Shown here: in pieces, positions 8,625 through 17,836 of the stretch
Layout of the letters: every line of letters begins with the position of its first letter
Position numbering within the stretch: position 1 is the first letter of the stretch
Assembly (NCBI RefSeq): GCF_042665075.1
Contig: NZ_JBHTBR010000009.1
Coordinates: 62,001 to 126,000, forward strand
Direction: 5' to 3'
From: Hirschia litorea
GTDB taxonomy: Bacteria > Pseudomonadota > Alphaproteobacteria > Caulobacterales > Hyphomonadaceae
Length of the DNA stretch: 64,000 nucleotides
Program-made: the position numbers and the translations under genes
The notes under the pieces: generated by a model
What the model saw: only the letters and a program-made list of their open reading frames with translations
Told to the model about the DNA's origin: nothing
Database searches by the model: none

Positions 8625-9769
8625 TAGAAATCCAATTGATTTTTTAAATAATTTCTGCCGACTTTTTGCATATCTGCTAGCTTCACCGACACGGATTCCC
8701 AATTAATTTGTTTTTTAACAAGTACTTTTGCTTGGTCATAGTCTTCAGCTGCAATCAGACGATCTGCTAACCCTAGTTTTTCAAGTAAATCTCTGGCTCT
8801 TTCATTTAATTTTCCTTTTGCACCAGGCAGGCCAACTACGATAAAGGGCTTCTGAAGTAAAATACTTAAAACTGTGCCATGAAAGGAGTTGGTAACCACA
8901 AAGGAGGAGCTATTTATCAAAGATACCCAGCCCGCTGGCGATGGATATACAGTTGAACCGATCTCCTTCCAACGTCTATGTACATTATAAGGGGACACAA
9001 CTTCCGTTTTGAGTTCGTTGGCAACTATATTAGCAGCTTGCGTGATACCACCACCTGAACGCAGAGCATAACAAAATACGTGATCAGACCTAACAGGTTC
9101 AGCTACTTTTATCAAAGAACTAAAATCACCTAAAAGGATTGCTGGATCTGGCACACAATCAGCATCCCTTCCTGTAATGTCCTTCAATATTTTGACTCCA
9201 CTCTCCTCCCTTACTGACAAACCGTCGATGGAATTTACATACGTGGCAACTGTTTCATTATATATAGGGTCAAGAGAAGCGCGTCCAAAACTTGGAGCAT
9301 ACATTATTCTTTTACCAATATCGCTATCACTAATAGCGGCAAAATAAGCCGGATCTAACCCTCGCTGATCAGACGGGTTCCAAATTTGATCACTTCCACA
9401 AATAATAGCGTCGAATTTATGTATTGGATTCAGGAGATAGTTTTCTAATTCTTTTAAAGTTTCTAAACGTGAACCGGTCACCCCCAAGACATCTCGATGG
9501 AATTCCGCAAATAGTTTTAGTTGTTTTTTATTCCCAACTAAACTTTTTCTAATTCTTGAATATATTAAGAAAGCAATCTTTAGGTTGGCTTTAAACTGTT
9601 TAGGCGAGTAAATATTTACGAAGCTCCCCCCCTCCTCCACATAACGAGGATGATAATTGATAAAGTCCGCATCATGCCCCTGCTCGACCAACCATTGACG
9701 CAAGCCATAGGCTTGCATCAGCGCACCAAAATTCTCACTGAAGTGATAAGTTAAAATCCCAATTCGCAA
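8624..9769 (-). CDS. Polysaccharide pyruvyltransferase-family protein
   Basis: 381 residues. The start is TTG at 9769 with GGAG seven bases upstream, giving MRIGILTYHFSENFGALMQA, the usual N-terminus of the PS_pyruv_trans family. Other family marks are ICGSDQIWNPSD, the central VPDPAILLGDF, and VTNSFHGTVLSILLQKPFI, which holds the conserved SFHG. Members either add ketal-linked pyruvate from PEP to polysaccharide sugars or act as related GT-B glycosyltransferases. Its neighbours (acetyltransferase and GT4) fit decoration of the exported polymer. Confidence 0.9.
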   Translation of the reverse strand: MRIGILTYHFSENFGALMQAYGLRQWLVEQGHDADFINYHPRYVEEGGSFVNIYSPKQFKANLKIAFLIYSRIRKSLVGNKKQLKLFAEFHRDVLGVTGSRLETLKELENYLLNPIHKFDAIICGSDQIWNPSDQRGLDPAYFAAISDSDIGKRIMYAPSFGRASLDPIYNETVATYVNSIDGLSVREESGVKILKDITGRDADCVPDPAILLGDFSSLIKVAEPVRSDHVFCYALRSGGGITQAANIVANELKTEVVSPYNVHRRWKEIGSTVYPSPAGWVSLINSSSFVVTNSFHGTVLSILLQKPFIVVGLPGAKGKLNERARDLLEKLGLADRLIAAEDYDQAKVLVKKQINWESVSVKLADMQKVGRNYLKNQLDF

Positions 9770-9790
9770 CGTAACTCTCCAAATTTCAAA

Positions 9791-10891
9791 TCAAAACCAG
9801 ATCGGTTTTGGCGCATTTCCAAAACAATTACTAAAGATCTCTAATAAATAAGCAGCACCGAACTCTGCGCTTAAAACGTCTCGCGCCCATTGCTCGCGCT
9901 GTTTTCTATTTTGCGATGATAAGTATCCTTTTTCGTTCGCTAGCTTAATAGACTGAACGATGCTTTCTGTATCTCCCCACGGAATTACAGCTCCATTGTT
10001 CGGATCTCTCAACATCATGGACGCCCCAACTCTATTACTAACAACAGGGTAACAACCTTGAAATAAGGCCTCACTTACAACCGCACCCCAACCATCATCT
10101 GTCGTTATAGAAGGTAAAACCAAAATATCTATTGAGCTCATAAAGTCTCCCATCATGTTAGATGGCACAACACCATGGAAATGAATGTTTGAGGAACTAG
10201 GATTTTTATACTGTTCGATTTCTGAACCTAAACTACCTTTTCCAGCGATGTGTATCTCATAATTCGCATCTAAACATTCTGCAGCCGACAAGAACAAATC
10301 GAACCCTTTTAATACTTCTAATCGACCGACAAAACCAACACGAACTTTCAGGTTTGTTTTTTCTCTAACTTGCAAAGTCGATGGTTCTAAAAAATACGCA
10401 AAAGGAAAAATTAACTCACTATTATAGCCAGCCAGTTTGAACCATCGGGGGCCATGCTCTCCGATTGCTAAAATAAAGCGGGCTTTTTTCCGAATATTCC
10501 CTTCATTCAATATGGATTGAGCTAGTCTTATTTTGCCAGAGATCCCCTCCAAAACCCTCGGCTCCTGAATGATTCCAAACATTCTCTTATATTTTGAAGC
10601 AAGCTTTATTCCCAACACTATACATGGAACCCTACGCAAACCGGCGAATATATGAATAGAATCAGGGCTAGAATTTTTTATCACATTTTCAACCTGACCA
10701 TCACTTAAACTTTCTAAGTAATTCTCAGGAAAAGAAGACGATAAGCCTTGAGATATTCGCGATTCTGGCATCATGCTCTCAACAATATATACAACTTTCC
10801 CGACGCCCCTATTTTTAGACAATGCATCAACGATCGGTACCAAATGTGGGTTATATTCGCGTCCCCATAAATATATTTCTGAAATTAACAC
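9791..10891 (-). CDS. Family 4 glycosyltransferase
   Basis: 366 residues with a GTG start. The C-terminal Rossmann half is typical GT-B retaining transferase: VRVGFVGRLEVLKGFDLFL, YEIHIAGKGSLGSEIEQY, then VLPSITTDDGWGAVVSEAL with the conserved E of the EX7E motif, and GCYPVVSNRVGA. The N-terminal half is less conserved, as expected for acceptor binding. It is 21 bp from the pyruvyltransferase gene and probably heads that operon. About 540 bp of mostly decayed sequence lies upstream. Confidence 0.9.
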   Translation of the reverse strand: MLISEIYLWGREYNPHLVPIVDALSKNRGVGKVVYIVESMMPESRISQGLSSSFPENYLESLSDGQVENVIKNSSPDSIHIFAGLRRVPCIVLGIKLASKYKRMFGIIQEPRVLEGISGKIRLAQSILNEGNIRKKARFILAIGEHGPRWFKLAGYNSELIFPFAYFLEPSTLQVREKTNLKVRVGFVGRLEVLKGFDLFLSAAECLDANYEIHIAGKGSLGSEIEQYKNPSSSNIHFHGVVPSNMMGDFMSSIDILVLPSITTDDGWGAVVSEALFQGCYPVVSNRVGASMMLRDPNNGAVIPWGDTESIVQSIKLANEKGYLSSQNRKQREQWARDVLSAEFGAAYLLEIFSNCFGNAPKPIWF

Positions 10892-11086
10892 TTCACCGTC
10901 CGCCTATGAATATTCATTTATTATAACCAGCCCACATAAACCAAGACGAACCGGGATGAACTATTGCCAAAACAATGTCAGCCCTTCGTCGTATATTACT
11001 TTCAGTTACCCAAGAAAGGGCAAGTTTGAGCTTGCCCTTAAAACTATCCATGCCTCTTGGTTCACAAAATAAGCCAAATCTTCATA
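10892..11086. other. Intergenic DNA, likely promoter region for the 10891-6120 operon
   Basis: No convincing gene. AT-rich DNA directly upstream of the GT4 start, in the position for the promoter of the minus-strand operon. A small repeat, GGGCAAG(TTTGA)GCTTGCCC at about 11019-11037, is palindromic and could be an operator or a weak terminator. Confidence 0.4.
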
Positions 11087-11430
11087 TTAACTTAATGTAA
11101 TGACCAATGCCAATCTTAACACTTGCGCTCCAGCGAATTCCTGAAAATATATGTAGTCATATTCATAACTTTTTGTAACTATACGCGGAACCTCTTCAGG
11201 GCTAGTTAGAATAACTATATGTTTTAAGTTATCTACATTAGAAACAGATCACCCAAGCTGCCCCCCCCCTCCTCAGCAATATAGCTTACACTTTAAACTT
11301 ATATTTTTCTGAGTTTAGTACTATTCGTAATAATACAGAAGCTAATTCCTCTGGCGTTTCATACTCTAAAATTTCAGAGTATGCAGAGGCCAATGAGATT
11401 TGATGTAATTTTAGCTCAATAATAATTTTT
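11087..11430 (-). pseudogene. Decayed coding remnant with a G9 tract
   Basis: Three short coding-like stretches follow one another on the minus strand in different frames. The first ends at 11286 and reads ASAYSEILEYETPEELASVL; the second crosses the homopolymer as SYIAEEGGGSLGDLFLM; the third stops at 11087 and reads DNLKHIVILTSPEEVPRIV then YEYDYIYFQEFAGAQVL. Joined, they look like the C-terminus of one protein, perhaps a GT-B enzyme, broken by frameshifts. I do not recognise the family. The upstream end runs into the Wzy gene, so the parent gene is incomplete. Confidence 0.4.
11261..11269. repeat. C9 (G9) homopolymer
   Basis: Nine consecutive C on the plus strand, inside the decayed minus-strand gene at 11087-11430. 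A possible slipped-strand mutation site. Confidence 0.9.
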
Positions 11431-11431
11431 T

Positions 11432-12601
11432 CTATTGACGTTTCAGTTGATGAGTCCTTCCAGACCCAATGGAAAATAATATAACGTATAACCCAAATGG
11501 ATAAATATTCAGGTTCATAAACCTATCGTTTATAAGCATCATTAATAATAGCGGGATTAGAACTACTGTATAGTTCATGCTCCTTTTAAGTACAATAATA
11601 AACTGCGCCAATACAAAAAGACAAAGGAAAACCCCAACTAAACCAAACTGAGTTATCGAATACAAAAACCAGTTATGTGGCTGAAGCACGTTCAATCTCG
11701 CGGGGTAATCAATGCCAACACCCCAAAATGGGTGATCCGCAAACAATTCTAACGATACCGCCCAGTGGTGATCACGCCCACTCAGCCCCGTACCACCTCC
11801 TCTATATTCGTTACTAACTAAAAAAATTTTATCAGCAAAAAAACCTGTTACAAAGTCGCCCACTGTTGGAACTGATACAACACCAATCAGAACTACAGTA
11901 GGCACTAATATCACCCCAACCCCGAATAGCAGAACAGCTGTCTTCAAGCCTTTTCGTTGAATTATCAATCTAACGCAATAAAGCACCCAACAAATCATAA
12001 TTGCAAGAAGTGAAGACCGAGACTGCATCAGCATACAAGCATAAAATATACTCAAGAATAAAAAGGTGAATGATTTAAACCTTAAACAAAATGAAGATAA
12101 AATCAGAACAGTCGCTAAAATCTCACCACCTAAATTTGGATGCATATCTCCTAAAAAGAGGAACCGTCCGTAGTGATTATCTATTTTTCCTAAATGAACT
12201 AGTGGTATATACACCGCCAAGATCAAAAACCCTGAAACAGCAACACCACTAGCATAACCACGGATATCACTTCTAACAAAAAGAAGCGTCAAGAATAGCG
12301 AGAAGAAGAACATACAATACTGAATGATTGCTAATAATTCTACATCATATAGAAAAATAGAGGACGCTAAGCCAATCATCGTCAAGCACAGAAACATAGA
12401 TTCTGGCATCATCCGTTTCATTCGCTTTATGTATTTGGATGAAAAAGCAACTAGGATTGCGGCCTTTGCAATTACAATTATACTGTAATACAGTGTGTTA
12501 TTAATGTTCGCCAGATACATGATGTAGTTCGAACTATCCAACACCCCAATAAGCACTGGAATTCTCAGCAACATAAAAAACTTTGAAATCATTCCATCCA
12601 C
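11432..12601 (-). CDS. O-antigen polymerase/ligase-like membrane protein (Wzy)
   Basis: 389 residues, strongly hydrophobic with about 10-12 predicted membrane segments. The Wzy_C-type periplasmic loop is visible: GLSGRDHHWAVSLELFADHP, then FWGVGIDYPARLNVLQPHNW, with the R/H residues seen in polymerases and ligases. It would join repeat units at the periplasmic face. It lies between the flippase gene and the decayed remnant, and its start is 48 bp after the flippase stop. A second protein of the same superfamily is at 18502-19839, so which polymerises and which ligates cannot be told here. Confidence 0.85.
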   Translation of the reverse strand: MDGMISKFFMLLRIPVLIGVLDSSNYIMYLANINNTLYYSIIVIAKAAILVAFSSKYIKRMKRMMPESMFLCLTMIGLASSIFLYDVELLAIIQYCMFFFSLFLTLLFVRSDIRGYASGVAVSGFLILAVYIPLVHLGKIDNHYGRFLFLGDMHPNLGGEILATVLILSSFCLRFKSFTFLFLSIFYACMLMQSRSSLLAIMICWVLYCVRLIIQRKGLKTAVLLFGVGVILVPTVVLIGVVSVPTVGDFVTGFFADKIFLVSNEYRGGGTGLSGRDHHWAVSLELFADHPFWGVGIDYPARLNVLQPHNWFLYSITQFGLVGVFLCLFVLAQFIIVLKRSMNYTVVLIPLLLMMLINDRFMNLNIYPFGLYVILFSIGSGRTHQLKRQ

Positions 12602-12649
12602 TTTCTAAGAGGTGAGCAGCCAATGCACATGTCTATTTACTAAGGCACA

Positions 12650-13945
12650 TTACTGGGGCTTTGTTGGTATCATCTTGTTTATATGCACCAATATAATTAT
12701 TGCAGCGCTCCCCTCCGCTACCGCAAGCGCAATTCCAACTCCTGTCAGCTGCAAAGCATCGGCCAAACACAACGTCAACACGCCCCCCCCAATTGCGCAT
12801 AAAATAGGATACTTAGCGAACACAACATGAGAATTCGTTGCAAGCAATACATTGGAATAAAGGTACCAGATACCGTGAAACACCGTTGCTAAAGCCATAA
12901 AAAAAACGAATAATCTATCTGGCTTAATCTGCCCTGCACTCCACAATTCAACAAAGTCTGCCCCACAGATCGCAAATAATATTCCGCCCGGCAATAATAA
13001 AAATATCACAAGATTAAAGTTCAGCTTCCTGATTTTTTTAAGTGTTTCTTCAGACTTTTTTGCTGTGGCTGCAGCGATTTCTGGCATTGTTGCACGGTTG
13101 ACTATACCCACCACCTGAATGGCTAAGCGACTCGCTGTACGAACGGGTTGATATATTGCAACAGCCGCTGGCGACAAAACATACCCAATTACCAACACTA
13201 TGCCTTGCAAATTTATAGCAGTCGATAGTGGGATAAGCATGGCCGATACAGCAGGCTTAAACAGCCTTTTAATTTCGCCAATAGTTGCGTGATCGATATT
13301 ATAATACAACCAATTAATTCGATAGCGCATAAACCAATAGAATAACACTGTATTCAATATTCGACCGACCAGAAGAGTTATCACGGCACTTGTAACCCCC
13401 CCCCCACCAAAAAAGACAACCATCAACATACATATATTGCAGGTGTTCACCATCAAATCGTATACAAATGTGCCAATGGCATAGTTTCCTGTCGAACAAA
13501 ATCCCGCAAGCGGAATACGTGAAACCAATGTCAACATTGAATAAACTGCTAGCCAAAACAGTATTTCGCCATACCTTAAAATAATTTCCGATTGAAATCG
13601 ATCAGGCACGAAGTGATGCAAATTAAATATACAAAAAGAGATAAATATTACACCAACCGAAATAGCAATAAAAAGCCAAAATACACTTTGAAAAGCTCCA
13701 AGTGCCTCTTTCTTCAAGTCTTTTGCAGCTTTTAATGCCATATCAGCTGTCAGGGCTTGTATAAATCCTAAATCCGTAAGTGCTAGATAAGTCGGTATTG
13801 TTGTTAGCAATACCCAAACACCAAATTGTTCTACACCCCAACTTGCTACCAAAATAGGAAATGATAGTAGCTGAACAAAAGCATTCATAAGAATGCCAGC
13901 ACTATTTACTATTGAACCGCTAAAAATGCGCTTTGAGACACTCAT
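12650..13945 (-). CDS. Wzx-like oligosaccharide flippase with a G10 tract
   Basis: 431 residues from the ATG at 13945, three bases after the previous stop. About twelve membrane segments. The N-terminal FSGSIVNSAGILMNAFVQLL, then WGVEQFGVWVLLTTIPTYLA, fit the polysaccharide-synthesis branch of the MOP/MATE superfamily. It moves undecaprenyl-linked repeat units across the inner membrane. The gene holds a run of ten G (coding strand) at 13405-13396 that encodes Gly-Gly-Gly-Gly before VTSAVITLL, and a G8 run near the 3' end. Loss or gain of one G would truncate the protein, so expression could be phase-variable. It currently reads in frame. Confidence 0.87.
   Translation of the reverse strand: MSVSKRIFSGSIVNSAGILMNAFVQLLSFPILVASWGVEQFGVWVLLTTIPTYLALTDLGFIQALTADMALKAAKDLKKEALGAFQSVFWLFIAISVGVIFISFCIFNLHHFVPDRFQSEIILRYGEILFWLAVYSMLTLVSRIPLAGFCSTGNYAIGTFVYDLMVNTCNICMLMVVFFGGGGVTSAVITLLVGRILNTVLFYWFMRYRINWLYYNIDHATIGEIKRLFKPAVSAMLIPLSTAINLQGIVLVIGYVLSPAAVAIYQPVRTASRLAIQVVGIVNRATMPEIAAATAKKSEETLKKIRKLNFNLVIFLLLPGGILFAICGADFVELWSAGQIKPDRLFVFFMALATVFHGIWYLYSNVLLATNSHVVFAKYPILCAIGGGVLTLCLADALQLTGVGIALAVAEGSAAIIILVHINKMIPTKPQ
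12783..12790. repeat. C8 homopolymer in the flippase gene
   Basis: Eight consecutive C on the plus strand near the 3' end of the minus-strand flippase gene. Second long G/C run in the same gene. Confidence 0.9.
13396..13405. repeat. C10 homopolymer in the flippase gene
   Basis: Ten consecutive C on the plus strand (G10 on the coding strand), the longest G/C homopolymer noticed in the window and unusual for DNA this AT-rich. Encodes four glycines. Confidence 0.95.
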
Positions 13946-13946
13946 A

Positions 13947-15176
13947 TTATTCTCGATGTCGCAACGATAACTTGCATTCAAAAGCATTTAAGATCGCTGA
14001 ACCACTCCACGTTTCTTCAGCCCTTAAACGCGCAGATTTAGCAAAGTCAGCATATTGAATTTTATCATTCAACAGTTGTTCTAGAGCTACTACAAATTCT
14101 GCTACATTTTCAGGTTCAGTAATTATTCCACATTTGAAAATTTCGTTGGCAAGTCCTGTATTTCCCATAGTCGTTGCTACAACAGGGCGGCCCGAGGCCA
14201 GCATATTTGTTAACTTCGAAGGCAACACCAAGTCAGCAGCCCCCTTTATTTGTGGCAACATATGGATCGTCGCCAAGTTCATCAGTTCATTCAAATTTTC
14301 TTTTGGCTGCAAATCAAAAAATTTTATATTATCGAGCCCTTCTGCTGCTTGACGCAAATTCTTCCGATTGGGGCCCTCACCGCAAATCACAAAAGTTAGA
14401 TCTTTGCGATGAGCAAGTTGCTTTGCAGCTTGAACTATAATTTTTATGCCTTGTTTGTTCGCTATATTCCCTGAATATAATGCGACATGTTCCGTCGTAA
14501 TATTCCACTCTTCCCGATATTTAGATGGGCGGTCCAGCGGCTTTATCACATCCACATCTGCCCAATTTCTAAACTCGTAAACTGCGTCTTCCGGAACACC
14601 CTTTTCTTTAATGAGTTTGGCGCACATTTGCGGGGATATGGAGCTGACTTTATCAAAATTTTGAATAGCCTTATTCTCAAACCCGCGAGCTAGTCTTCCA
14701 ATTGAACTCTCACCTTTCAAAAGCCCAGTAGCAAATGCTGCCTCAACCTCAAAATCTTGCACGTGAAGCCAAGTCTTAGCGCCACATAGCTTAGCCACAA
14801 ACGTAGCGACTGGAGCAGCTATTAAGGATGGAGCCACCGCCAAAACAATATCCGGCTTCCAAAACAAAGCTGCCTTTAACATTGGAAAGAAAGACCAAAT
14901 TCGAAAACTAAAATGGTGCAAAATTCGTTTCAGACCGGAAGGATTTTTTGGAACATAGTGAGGACAGCGCGTAACTTTTACCCCATTTTCTGTACTCTTT
15001 TTATAAGTCCACCCAGTATGACCATCCATTATTTTCCAACCAGGGTAATATGGGCGCCCAGCTACTACACGAACATCATGACCCTTTTCCACTAAGGCCT
15101 CAGCCATGCCAGTTGTGTATACAGCTATGCCTACTTTTTCGGGCGCGTAGTTTAGGCCCAGGATGAGTATCTTCAT
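13947..15176 (-). CDS. WcaI/WbuB-like family 4 glycosyltransferase
   Basis: 409 residues from the ATG at 15176, which gives the standard start MKILILGLNYAPEKVGIAVY. A TTG 42 bases upstream also keeps frame but adds a non-family extension. Family marks: GHDVRVVAGRPYYPGWK, then TWLHVQDFEVEAAFATGLLK, ALYSGNIANKQGIKIIVQAA and VLPSKLTNMLASGRPVVATT, all as in WcaI of colanic acid loci. It should add a sugar early to the lipid-linked unit. It lies between the initiating transferase and the flippase genes, as is common in Wzy-type loci. Confidence 0.92.
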   Translation of the reverse strand: MKILILGLNYAPEKVGIAVYTTGMAEALVEKGHDVRVVAGRPYYPGWKIMDGHTGWTYKKSTENGVKVTRCPHYVPKNPSGLKRILHHFSFRIWSFFPMLKAALFWKPDIVLAVAPSLIAAPVATFVAKLCGAKTWLHVQDFEVEAAFATGLLKGESSIGRLARGFENKAIQNFDKVSSISPQMCAKLIKEKGVPEDAVYEFRNWADVDVIKPLDRPSKYREEWNITTEHVALYSGNIANKQGIKIIVQAAKQLAHRKDLTFVICGEGPNRKNLRQAAEGLDNIKFFDLQPKENLNELMNLATIHMLPQIKGAADLVLPSKLTNMLASGRPVVATTMGNTGLANEIFKCGIITEPENVAEFVVALEQLLNDKIQYADFAKSARLRAEETWSGSAILNAFECKLSLRHRE

Positions 15177-15214
15177 TATAAGGGTATCTGTTATTTGAGT
15201 AGTAAATGGGGTCT

Positions 15215-15994
15215 TCAAAAAGCTTTATTATCAAACAAAACAAGACAGGCAGTTTTGATCAAAACATAAAAATCTTTTTTATGAGACCATCCCTCAACAT
15301 AATCTAAATCCAGCTCAATACGTTTTAGCTTTAATTCTTCGGTATCAGTGGGCCCTCTAGAACCTGACACTTGAGCAAGGCCGGTTACACCAGGGCGCGC
15401 CTGAAAACGAAGTGCATATCGACTATCAAAAGCCATGAATTCTGCGTCATGCGCAACGACATGAGGGCGCGGCCCCACAAGGGACATTTCCCCCTTTAAT
15501 ACATTCAAAAGCTGAGGCAGCTCATCTATAGAGGTTTTACGTAAAAAACGACCAAGCCTTGTAATTCTCTCATCACCTCGGACCGCTTGCTTAAAGCTAG
15601 CATCATGTTGACGCATTGTACGAAATTTATAAATTTCAAACGCCTTACCATGAACGCCCCCTCTTGCCTGCTTAAACAAACCAGGGCCCTTGCTTTCCAG
15701 CCTTACAAAAGCCCAAATCATCACCATAAATGGAGAGAGAAATAACAATAAAAGCAAAGCCAATGAAAAATCAAAACACCGTTTAACTTTTCCGCCAATC
15801 GGCTTCTCACCAGCTGATTTTTTATAATTTGTTTTATTAGCATTAGAAGGCGCGACAACCGGCCGCCTATTAGATCCCTCATGGATGTAATAGCATTCAT
15901 TCGACACATTACATTGTTCATTGTCCGGAATATAACGCAGCATAAGATCCCCCAGTCCAGAATTACACCTTTGTTTATCCAAAACACGTGCCAT
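15215..15994 (-). CDS. Initiating phosphoglycosyl transferase (ExoY/WcaJ-type bacterial sugar transferase)
   Basis: 259 residues. One membrane helix (about residues 73-95, LALLLLLFLSPFMVMIWAF) is followed by the small monotopic PGT domain: GKAFEIYKFRTMR, KTSIDELPQLLNVLKGEMSL, VGPRPH and RPGVTGLAQVSGSRG, all diagnostic. It transfers a sugar-1-phosphate to undecaprenyl phosphate and so starts each repeat unit. It lacks the large N-terminal CoA-binding part of WbaP/WcaJ and resembles the short ExoY form, with about 65 extra N-terminal residues. It is probably first in the operon running to 11432. Confidence 0.93.
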   Translation of the reverse strand: MARVLDKQRCNSGLGDLMLRYIPDNEQCNVSNECYYIHEGSNRRPVVAPSNANKTNYKKSAGEKPIGGKVKRCFDFSLALLLLLFLSPFMVMIWAFVRLESKGPGLFKQARGGVHGKAFEIYKFRTMRQHDASFKQAVRGDERITRLGRFLRKTSIDELPQLLNVLKGEMSLVGPRPHVVAHDAEFMAFDSRYALRFQARPGVTGLAQVSGSRGPTDTEELKLKRIELDLDYVEGWSHKKDFYVLIKTACLVLFDNKAF

Positions 15995-16339
15995 CTAGAC
16001 AAAAGTTATGACGTAAACAACGTAATTAGACTTTTTCTATACCGAAGCTAGATCTTAACGACAAGTAAAAACAAGACCAAAATCTCTAGTTCTCGTCTGC
16101 TTTCCACAATTTAACGACGAGATATGCATGATTGCATTGCAGCTATGCTATTTAGCCGCGCATAATTAGGCATACCACCCTAAACTAGACTTGTTTTTCG
16201 AAAGAAAAAAGAATATCTATTCTTGTATAAGTACGAAACACACAAATACACGACTGCTTTTTTGTTTAAAATACATATCTAGAGTGCAATCTTCTCTTTA
16301 TAGAGCGCTCCCAGTTTATACTATAGTGAAAATTAAGCG
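15995..16339. other. 345-bp gene-free region
   Basis: AT-rich DNA between the initiating transferase start and the end of the peptidase C93 gene. I see no gene and no clear hairpin terminator; it must hold the promoter of the 15994-11432 operon. Confidence 0.5.
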
Positions 16340-17566
16340 TTAAACGTCGCCGACTGCACTTACAGACTCAGATAACATCCCCCAAAAGGGTTCGACAGAA
16401 ACGATACTGCTAACAGGTCGAGATAAATATCTCACTATATCGACAGGTCGCACTTCAATACCATTGCGAAAAAAGTCTTCGGCACGTGATATTGTCTCCT
16501 TATGAGACAAACCTGATTGTTCAGCACCTACGCCCGCTATCTCTTCATTTCCCCGCGAAATTGCCTGCATCCCTCGCTGTGTTGAGTTAGCCCCCACACC
16601 CGCATCATCCTCTATTGGCAGCGCAGCTAGTTTACCCCTTTTCGCAACAGACCAATCATGCAGACTTGATGATGCCTGCAACGCAACGAATTCATAGTCT
16701 GTCTCATCCACAAATACGGGATTGGAATTTAGGTTATCAAGAACAATATCCCCTTGAGATGTACGCACAAGCAAGACTGCATGTATGCCTACACGCGTAT
16801 TTTTTACAACGGCAATCGGCAAAGACTTTCGATCAACGCCTAGCAACTCCAATTTACGCCTTTTCTCCAATACATAATCTTCACAATCCCCCCTCGCCCC
16901 CACATCTTGGCCAGGGTAGGTTAAAGGCATAGCCCACTTATCATCAGCGCCATATGTAATAGTATCTGTTGAAGGCCATATACGCTTATTTATATTGGCG
17001 TTGACTTTAAACAAAGCCTTTGCCAAGTGAGCAGTCATAACTTCCCTGCTAACATTTTGCGGTTGAGAATCTAGACGCTTAAGCTCATCTAGTCGTTGCT
17101 GCATCATGCCTTGGAAAAGATCCTTAGCCTTTGCGTTTGGACGCGTGGCTAAACCTTCCTCATTCACAGAGATGTGCTGCATTTTTATTTTTGTAGTTTG
17201 CGGCACAATACCAGCCGGCACCAAATCTTGAGACGTTTCAACTTTGATTTTAAGATCATCTAATCTTTGCTGCATCATAGCCTGAAACATATCTTTTGCG
17301 TTCAGCTCTACCTGCTCACTTGTTCCACCGGTCGATACACGAACCTTTTCAACCCTTGCGCCTCTATCCTCAAATAGAGATTCACCGCACTGATCCTTAT
17401 GCTCTAGGCAAAATGCCTTCACGCCGTTGGGCGCATTTGCTTTAAGTTCAGTTACCTCAATAATAGAGCCAACACGATCTGATAATATATTGGAAGGCGT
17501 GGATGCACACCCTCCTACCCATAGAGTTACCCCTATAGCTATGGTCTTGAATAAATTTTGGTCCAC
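16340..17566 (-). CDS. Transglutaminase-like cysteine peptidase (peptidase C93/BTLCP) lipoprotein
   Basis: 408 residues. A lipoprotein signal ends at WVGGC (Cys20). The BTLCP core has PSTDTITYGADDKWAMPLTY, GDCEDY (Cys228), VGIHAVLLV (His262) and GDIVLDNLN (Asp277), the expected Cys-His-Asp triad. An insert before the core repeats one motif: KDMFQAMMQQRLDDLK at 91-106 and KDLFQGMMQQRLDELK at 148-163. About 120 extra residues follow the core. Relatives are often coded near exopolysaccharide or type I secretion genes and may process envelope proteins. Its true substrate is unknown. Confidence 0.88.
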   Translation of the reverse strand: MDQNLFKTIAIGVTLWVGGCASTPSNILSDRVGSIIEVTELKANAPNGVKAFCLEHKDQCGESLFEDRGARVEKVRVSTGGTSEQVELNAKDMFQAMMQQRLDDLKIKVETSQDLVPAGIVPQTTKIKMQHISVNEEGLATRPNAKAKDLFQGMMQQRLDELKRLDSQPQNVSREVMTAHLAKALFKVNANINKRIWPSTDTITYGADDKWAMPLTYPGQDVGARGDCEDYVLEKRRKLELLGVDRKSLPIAVVKNTRVGIHAVLLVRTSQGDIVLDNLNSNPVFVDETDYEFVALQASSSLHDWSVAKRGKLAALPIEDDAGVGANSTQRGMQAISRGNEEIAGVGAEQSGLSHKETISRAEDFFRNGIEVRPVDIVRYLSRPVSSIVSVEPFWGMLSESVSAVGDV

Positions 17567-17836
17567 CGCTGTTCTCCGCGTTTGTGACCTAAAATTTACA
17601 ACAAATATTTTTATATTACGGCTACACGAGCGGCCAATTTTAAGTATTAAGGTTACGAATACAGTAACCCTAACAAATAATTACTTATAACATTAAAATT
17701 GACTATATAATTTCTACATTTCAAAAACTAAGAATAATACGTATTCCCATATCTTTACGACACTTCAAACATTCATGTCTCCAATACTGAATCTGAATAC
17801 ATGCTTATATTTTGAAAACGAAAATGAGAAATTATT

